This document shows, one piece after another, positions 21,801-27,101 of a DNA stretch of 27,101 nucleotides (positions are counted from its first letter, which is position 1; the number at the start of each line of letters is the position of its first letter). A program made the translations under genes and the position numbers. Origin of the DNA: Pezizomycotina sp. ARF18 (taxonomy: Eukaryota > Ascomycota); NCBI GenBank assembly GCA_002224055.1, contig AZLU01000357.1:1-27101 (forward strand), given 5' to 3'. The notes beneath the pieces were generated by a model. That model was not told where the DNA came from and ran no database searches. It was given only the letters and a program-made list of their open reading frames with translations.

Positions 21801-22378
21801 TATGATGACACGCGGGATGAGGCGCAACCTAATCCGGCGATGTCGTTCGCGAGCTTTTCGCCGGGTTCGACGTGGTGGAGAATCAGGCGGTTAATCAGAC
21901 GCTTTTGGATCTTGAGAAAGGTAAATAGAATTTCACAATTTTCTTTGTCCTCCTCATTTTTCGCTAATTCCGTGCTGATGATCGCAGCAGTAATGGACAA
22001 CAACCTACGACCTCAACCAACCCCACAAACACAACAGCAACAACAGCAATCACCACCGCTAACAGAACAACCATCCCGGCAAACTTCAACCAGTCTCAAA
22101 CACCGTTAAGCGATCCGAACTCCTGGTCGTCGAATAATACATTGGATATGCAATCGCCGGGGCTTTGGGACGGAACAGCATCGGGTGGGAACGTGTACAT
22201 GCCGTACTACACCTACGGCGCAGACTGGAGCGGTAGTAATAGCGGCGGCGGCGGTCAGGGATTTGAGCATGGTGGTAGCGGTGTTTCCGGTGCGCCGCTG
22301 TTGGGAGGGAGTAACGCGGGGTTTAACGTGCTGGATACGGGGCAGACGTGGATGTGGGGGCTCATAGGCTGTAGATAG
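18837..22378 (+). CDS. Zn2Cys6 fungal-specific transcription factor
   Basis: The ATG at 18837 leads in 60 residues to the binuclear zinc cluster KACARCRRQKLR, interrupted by an 84-base intron (19020-19103), then CDPFRPCALCVRACVEC. The pattern is CX2CX6CX5CX2CX6C with one extra Cys where Gly is usual. A second intron probably ends at the acceptor AACAG near 19251, followed by a Lys-rich linker (KPSAKKKRAKKP). The fungal-specific regulatory domain starts with FLIETYILSVHWFICC (about 20042) and contains FTMLILSVCLLGAQYTL, VSICIIIGSYYLFLG, a 65-base intron (20502-20566), EPNMSWPILGCAIK, then PLGINDDDCDVGLPFNID and AFDSAVILIHRPML. The C-terminal part is Ser/Gly/Asn-rich and ends MWGLIGCR at 22378. 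Expected in the nucleus, binding CGG-type DNA sites; target genes are unknown. Several frame changes occur between 19400 and 22000, most in linkers but also in the regulatory domain near 20620-20800. Length, about 950 residues, is normal for the family. Confidence 0.85.
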
Positions 22379-24166
22379 TCCGTATCGGAGAGGGTAGGGG
22401 TTTAGATGTTGGTACAGTACTTGCTTTGATTATCTTGGGTGGAATAAATGGAGTTTTCGCTTTTTCTTCTGGAATATTACTCTTTTAGACTATATTCAAG
22501 GTATATCTATATTTGAAAAACCTGGTCGAACTGTGACATCGAAAGAAATGCGTTTGAGGCCCTCAGATGAACCGCCTTATGCCAAGTTCAATTGCGAGAT
22601 GACGTAGTTTGTACTATGGATCATATTCAGTATCATCCTATGGAAGTCTTCGCGAACAGCGATTGAAGCGCGCGCGTCAATTAAAAAAAGAAAAAGGAAA
22701 AAGAAAAATGTCTAGTGCCAACATCGATGATATCACTTGAGGTGACTGCTAACCTCCACAGCGGTTAACGAAAAAGCTTGCCTGAGTGAAAATACTTATT
22801 TAGCCAAAAATCACCAATGCTATAATTATAGTCTTACTTCGCAGTGTATATCTCCCTTGAAGACTATCACGGCTTTATGACTTATCCTCATTATCAAGCG
22901 GAGCGGCACATCGATCGAGCTATCAAAAGAATGCTTGTCTATCGTTTGTAATTCCTATATAGTTTGATTTTGCTTCGCGGCCTAGCTTTCTGCCCTCCTA
23001 CCCTGCGGTATCGGCGGGGGGAGGTCAACCGCTCCGAGTGCCGTTTACCGAAACACCAACAGTTCGCCAAAAACCAACAAAACACTTCCAACGCAACAAT
23101 AACTAGAGCCGCTTCATTATGTTGAACCCTTACTTATAATAAAGCAAAGGGATGAATAACTGATTACGTCGTCTCCGATTGATAAAACGATTCCCTCAAA
23201 ATTCATAGACGGGTAAGCCATTCTAAGCTAAGCTTTCCCCAGCTTACAATTTTCTCAATCCTTTGGTAGATCTGGAGGGATTATTGGCATATGAAACGCG
23301 AAACATTTTTACCCCCGCGATAGTTGGGAATGCAAGGTGTTTTATGCGTATTAAAAAGCAACCCCTCTCTTTTCTCTTTTCTTGAAACGTGGGTAAAATA
23401 GTGGAGTAATTGAGGCAGTGCAAAAGCTTTTGCACCGATGGATCACAGCTAGCAAAGTTGAGCGGTATTCCTTCAGAGGTGTTTCAATTTGTCAGAGTTG
23501 TTCTCGAAGAGACTGCTGTTTGTAAATCCCCTCTGTTGAGAGGAAGATGTTTTTATGAAGATCAACCGAAGGATATAGAAAAGGATGAAAAGATTGAGCA
23601 ACGGAGCGGCTGTTCGCGACGATAATTGTAATACTTTTCAGCTTGGTAGAAAAGCGTATAGGTCAACATCATGAACGAACATCACGATATATTTCCACGG
23701 AGCCTAACTGGCGCTTAGTAAAGAAGAACACAACCCGAAGGAGATGACGACGCGTACGCTTCTTTATGCCCCAAAGCATTTAGTATAAATCAGAAATAAA
23801 AACCTATAACGAGAAGTTTCCTTTGCTAAATATACCAGAGCGTTTATCGATACTGTCATGATAACAACTGTTTGAAAGAAATCTCCGGAGCTAGTCTTTT
23901 ACCGTTCTATAGGCTTCATCGTAAGTGCGAAGCTTTTTGTTCGGTTACAATCGCCCATCGCGGACGGTTACTATATTCTGCAACAAGAAATATATTTATT
24001 TTAAAATTACAGGAAGCAAGGTGCTTTATCAATCTCAATCCCTCACGGTAGTCCCGAGAGTAAACGGAGTATTAACTGTTTATAAGAAACTTAGCCGCTT
24101 TCCTTTTATTCACTCTATATTGTGATTGCTGAGGTGCTTACAAAATAAATATCCGACGTTAAGTGT
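22379..24166. other. Intergenic, no recognisable gene
   Basis: After the transcription factor 3' end there is an A-rich run at 22682-22709 and a GC-rich patch near 22977-23045. Frames of 60-71 codons at 23244-23435 (-) and 23410-23625 (+) show no motif. I see no tRNA or other RNA gene. Confidence 0.5.
22443..22448 (+). terminator. Possible polyadenylation signal AATAAA
   Basis: AATAAA lies 65 bases after the transcription factor stop and is followed by T-rich DNA. Fungal poly(A) signals are loosely conserved, so this is only a candidate. Confidence 0.35.
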
Positions 24167-24598
24167 TTGACCTTGATTCTACTGGGAATGGAGGGAGAAG
24201 CAAGGATTGTCGATTTTCGGCTACAACAACGAGAAAGCAGCCAATTGCCCAAGGATACTTGTTGGGCGAATCAGCATTTTAGACATGAAACCCTGAGGCT
24301 CTCGCTAGCCCTTCTCTTGCCGCCTCAGCCTCTTTTTCTCTGCGGCAAAAGGTTCTTTGGTTGTTCCGGAGTCCGGAACTTTCAGGACTCAATCTCGGTG
24401 AACAACAACGACAGTCAAGGGGGGGAACCCGATCTGCAGTTCGAAGCGAAGGGCAGGATGTTCACTAATAATGTAAGGTTGATCAATCTGGAGTTTCCGT
24501 GTCTTAATCTTCCATCTAAATCAGACGTGGTCTGGTTGTCTAATAATCTGTTATTTCGGGAGATTGTTACGTCTGCCGGCCATGAACACGCGGACTAA
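24167..24598 (+). CDS. Hypothetical ORF, 143 codons, unrecognised
   Basis: This is the longest open frame in the 22.4-25.3 kb interval. It starts with TTG at 24167 or ATG at 24188 (MEGEARIVDF) and ends at TAA 24598. It has no signal peptide, membrane segment or motif I recognise; the middle has a hydrophobic Leu/Pro stretch (LSLALLLPPQPLFLC). Codon composition is less GC-biased than in the clear genes nearby. It may be chance or an exon of a gene I cannot assemble. Confidence 0.2.
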   Translation: MTLILLGMEGEARIVDFRLQQRESSQLPKDTCWANQHFRHETLRLSLALLLPPQPLFLCGKRFFGCSGVRNFQDSISVNNNDSQGGEPDLQFEAKGRMFTNNVRLINLEFPCLNLPSKSDVVWLSNNLLFREIVTSAGHEHAD

Positions 24599-25370
24599 AC
24601 CTCTACCGACGGCACTTGTTTTTTATTTTAGTGTTCACTACGACTTTTTCGAGTCAAGCTCGGCGGTTAGGTACATTTTAGCCATTACTGTTGCAGCAGT
24701 ATACGCAAAAGAGATGCTTCTGCGCGATCGATGTTTCTGATAGCGAAAGTGTCAGAAAGAGATCAGCTATCACCTCCGGGAAACAAAGCTATAATTTTTG
24801 TAGGCCCCCTTAGCTGATGTCTATTATGATGGGTTCTCTTTTGCTTTTTTTTGCCCTTGCGTCGCACATCATGCAAGCCCCTCGCGGAACGACGATGGTG
24901 GTGTGGAGGTGGGTGTCCGTAAACAATTAGTCAATGGCATCGAATCTGGCTTTCTTAAGCGTCTCGCATTGCTTAGGCGTCCTGTACGTATTATGAAGCG
25001 ACGATACACTATATTCCGTCTGTAGGGCTCGATAGTGAGTGAAGTCTGGGCAAATACAAATAGGCCAGATTCTGCCCTCTGAACTGGACCTTTTTCTTTC
25101 TTACTCACCCAAGCGCAGTCGATACTTCATTCGCTATCCACAGGGTTTCAACGAGTAGTTTCCTTTCGTTTCCTATTTTTGTTTCTTCCCTTTATTCTTC
25201 ATTCGTTTCGATCGGCCGTGCCGTTCTCTGCTTCTGGCCAGAATTTCTTAATATCAATTGACCTATCGTCCCCATTCCATTCTACCTTCGTTGAGACTCC
25301 TAGTCAATTCTTTAAAACTTATTTCTCAATTCAACACTAAACCTTTCAATCTCCAATAGTATTTTGAAAA
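24599..25370. promoter_or_regulatory. Upstream region of the CFEM protein gene
   Basis: No gene is supported; the minus-strand frame at 24869-25108 has no motif. From 25155 to 25370 the plus strand is pyrimidine-rich (runs such as TTTCGTTTCC and CTTCCCTTTATTC), which is typical of the core promoter and leader of well-expressed fungal genes. The start context is TGAAAAATGAAA. Confidence 0.45.
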
Positions 25371-27089
25371 ATGAAAGTATCTACTGTAGCAGCATTCACG
25401 GCCCTCGCGGTCAGCAAGACAGTCACCGCTACCCATGGTGGGAAACATGGAGGCGGCGGCGGCAAAGTTACAACTGGTACCAGGCGCCGTTCCGCCAGAT
25501 CGTACCGTACACCGATTCGACTGTTCCGACACCCAGAACAAAGGCTGGGACTTCAGCGACCTCAAGGAAGGTGACTTCAGCGACTACCAGGCTTCAAGTG
25601 GTCCGGCTGGAGCTGCGGCACACAAGCTTCCTCTTCCCGCATCAAGCGCACCCTGAAGAGGCGCGGCGGCGGCGATGACATCACCTACAGCGCTGGCAGT
25701 AAGCACATCTCTTGCTCCATCAAGCCGGACGACTACTCCAACGAGATCAGCTACGACAAACACTTCAACGTCGATTCCTTTTACGTCTCCGCCGAGCGCG
25801 ACGTTACCGTCGAGTTCAACTACGAGATGCCCGACGGCTCCGAGTGCCGCAAGGTATCCCGCTGCGCCGCTGGAGGCGCCGCGTCGACAACAACCAATGC
25901 GGTGGCTTCCAAGTGCCGCTTCCGCGTCCACCACAGCGACGACAAGAAGACCGAGTGCAAGTTCAACATCCACAAGGTTAACTTCAAGTGCGGAACCGCC
26001 AAGCAGAAGCCGCCCAAGTACAACTCCCCCGACTACCAGCCGGCGCCGACTACGCTTCCCAGGCTACGCCCACGTACGGCTACTATACTCCTCCCTGAGG
26101 CCACCCCTACCGAATCGGCTGCTTCGTACTCCTCCGGTTTCTTATAACGCCCCCGATGTCCTTCCTCAGTGTGTAAAGTCGTGGATGTACATCGCACCGA
26201 AATGCTCGGACTCCTACGACACGGACTGCTACTGCCCGAACCAAGACTACACCAACAAGGTCTACGACTGCGTTCAAGCCTACGCCGCGCCGACTCCGAT
26301 GCTGCCTACGCCATCCAGTCCTTCCAGGGAATGTGCAACTCTCACATCTCCAAGAACCCCGGCCTCGTCACGAACTACGGCTCCTACCTGCCCATGCCGA
26401 AGCCCGAGGGTGAATGCACGACCGTAACCGTCAGCCAGACCATCCAGTATACCCTTACGGTATCGCACCCACCCAGAGCACCGGATACAACGCCCCCACG
26501 GAAACCTGCGTTACGGGTAACTACGTTGTCCCTTACATTAAGTACACCCAAACCGCCTCGTACGGCGCCGGTCTCGTTCCGGCTACGTACTTCGCGCCTG
26601 CAGTTTACACTCCCCCCAATGACCTACCAGCCGCCGCCGCCGTCTTACGCTACCCCCGCCCCCGTATACCAGGTTCCCCCCCCGCGAGAGGATTCGCTAC
26701 CCCGACCCCTTCTGCTCCGGCTTACGGCACGCCCGCTCCGAGCGCGCCGGTTAACGATGCCGCTACTCCGGCCCCAGCGCGCCGGTGGAAAGACTCCGGC
26801 CCCGGCTCCGGCTCCTAGCCCGGCTGCCGACAGCGAGCCGGCTCCAAGTGCACCTGCTGAGAGCGCGCCCGCCGATACAGCCGGCTCCGGCTTACAATCC
26901 TACTCCTACGCCTTCAGCTCCCCTGTTCCGCCGACGTACAACACTCCGGCGCCGGGCGCTCCGCAGGAAATTAGCAACGGTACTATACCTTCTGCGATGC
27001 CGACGTTCGTCGCCGGCGGTAATGTTATCTTGCCCCTTAAGAACTCATCGCTGCTGTCGTTGTCGGTGTGTTGCTTGCTCATCATTTAA
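25371..27089 (+). CDS. GPI-anchored CFEM-containing cell-surface protein
   Basis: The ATG at 25371 starts MKVSTVAAFTALAVSKTVTA, a signal peptide, then a His/Gly/Lys stretch. A first cysteine-bearing domain reads in pieces as HRFDCSDTQNKGWDFSDL, FKWSGWSCG, KHISCSIKPDD, VEFNYEMPDGSECRKVSRC, VDNNQCGG and ECKFNIHKVNFKCG, a pattern I associate with fungal secreted proteins. A CFEM-like domain follows at 26164-26336: PQCVKSWMYIAPKC, DTDCYCPNQ, VYDCVQ and FQGMC, with the Asp before C-x-C that CFEM proteins use for haem binding. The remainder is Pro/Ala/Thr/Ser-rich (for example TPSAPAYGTPAPSAPV) and ends with NVILPLKNSS and a hydrophobic tail LLSLSVCCLLII, consistent with GPI attachment. The likely location is plasma membrane and wall; roles in iron/haem handling, adhesion or host interaction are possible but not shown. 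The reading frame changes about ten times without loss of the repeats or cysteines. TAA ends at 27089. Confidence 0.8.
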
Positions 27090-27101
27090 AATAAAGAAAA
27101 T

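Noticed and set aside
23410-23625. 71-codon plus-strand open frame
   Set aside because: Length is within chance, it has no motif and no supporting context.
25584-25973. 129-codon minus-strand Ala/Val-rich open frame
   Set aside because: It is antisense to the CFEM gene and results from its GC-rich third positions.

Overview
The window looks like nuclear DNA of a filamentous ascomycete (Pezizomycotina). The evidence is a Zn2Cys6/fungal-specific transcription factor, a GPI-anchored CFEM-type wall protein, introns of 65-86 bases with GT..AG borders, ankyrin and serine-protease-like proteins of a fungal type, and an AT-rich left end carrying a mutated Ty3/Gypsy reverse transcriptase typical of repeat-induced point mutation (RIP). 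The genus cannot be read from the sequence.

Layout. 1-2100: an AT-rich repeat block with a minus-strand Gypsy RT remnant, cut at about 404 by a GC-rich hAT-like terminal sequence. 2818-3153: a broken small secreted cysteine-rich protein. 4623-5677: a secreted alpha/beta hydrolase (+). 7086-10754: a large trypsin-like protease domain fused to ankyrin repeats (-). 11382-12649: a fungal membrane-anchored protein of unknown function (+), divergent from the protease-ankyrin gene across about 630 bases. 12650-16977: a gene-poor 4.3 kb with homopolymers, a diverged direct repeat and a decayed coding-like stretch. 16978-17871: a small multi-pass membrane protein with three exons (-). 18837-22378: a Zn2Cys6 transcription factor (+), divergent from the membrane protein across about 965 bases. 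22379-25370: mostly without recognisable genes. 25371-27089: a secreted, CFEM-containing, Pro/Ala-rich GPI-anchored protein (+).

One feature shapes the whole annotation: nearly every recognisable gene changes reading frame several times while its motifs, codon character and order stay intact. In the hydrolase all seven switches go in the direction expected for a lost single base. This fits uncorrected long-read deletion errors better than natural decay, so I call these loci as genes spanning all their frames rather than as many small ORFs. The small secreted protein beside the AT-rich block is the most likely true pseudogene.

No biosynthetic cluster, CRISPR array, rRNA or tRNA was found. The most unusual content is the protease-ankyrin protein (catalytic-type His, Asp and Ser regions, with GSSG in place of the usual GDSG) and its divergent pairing with a membrane-anchored protein of unknown function. 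Any shared function for that pair is inference.
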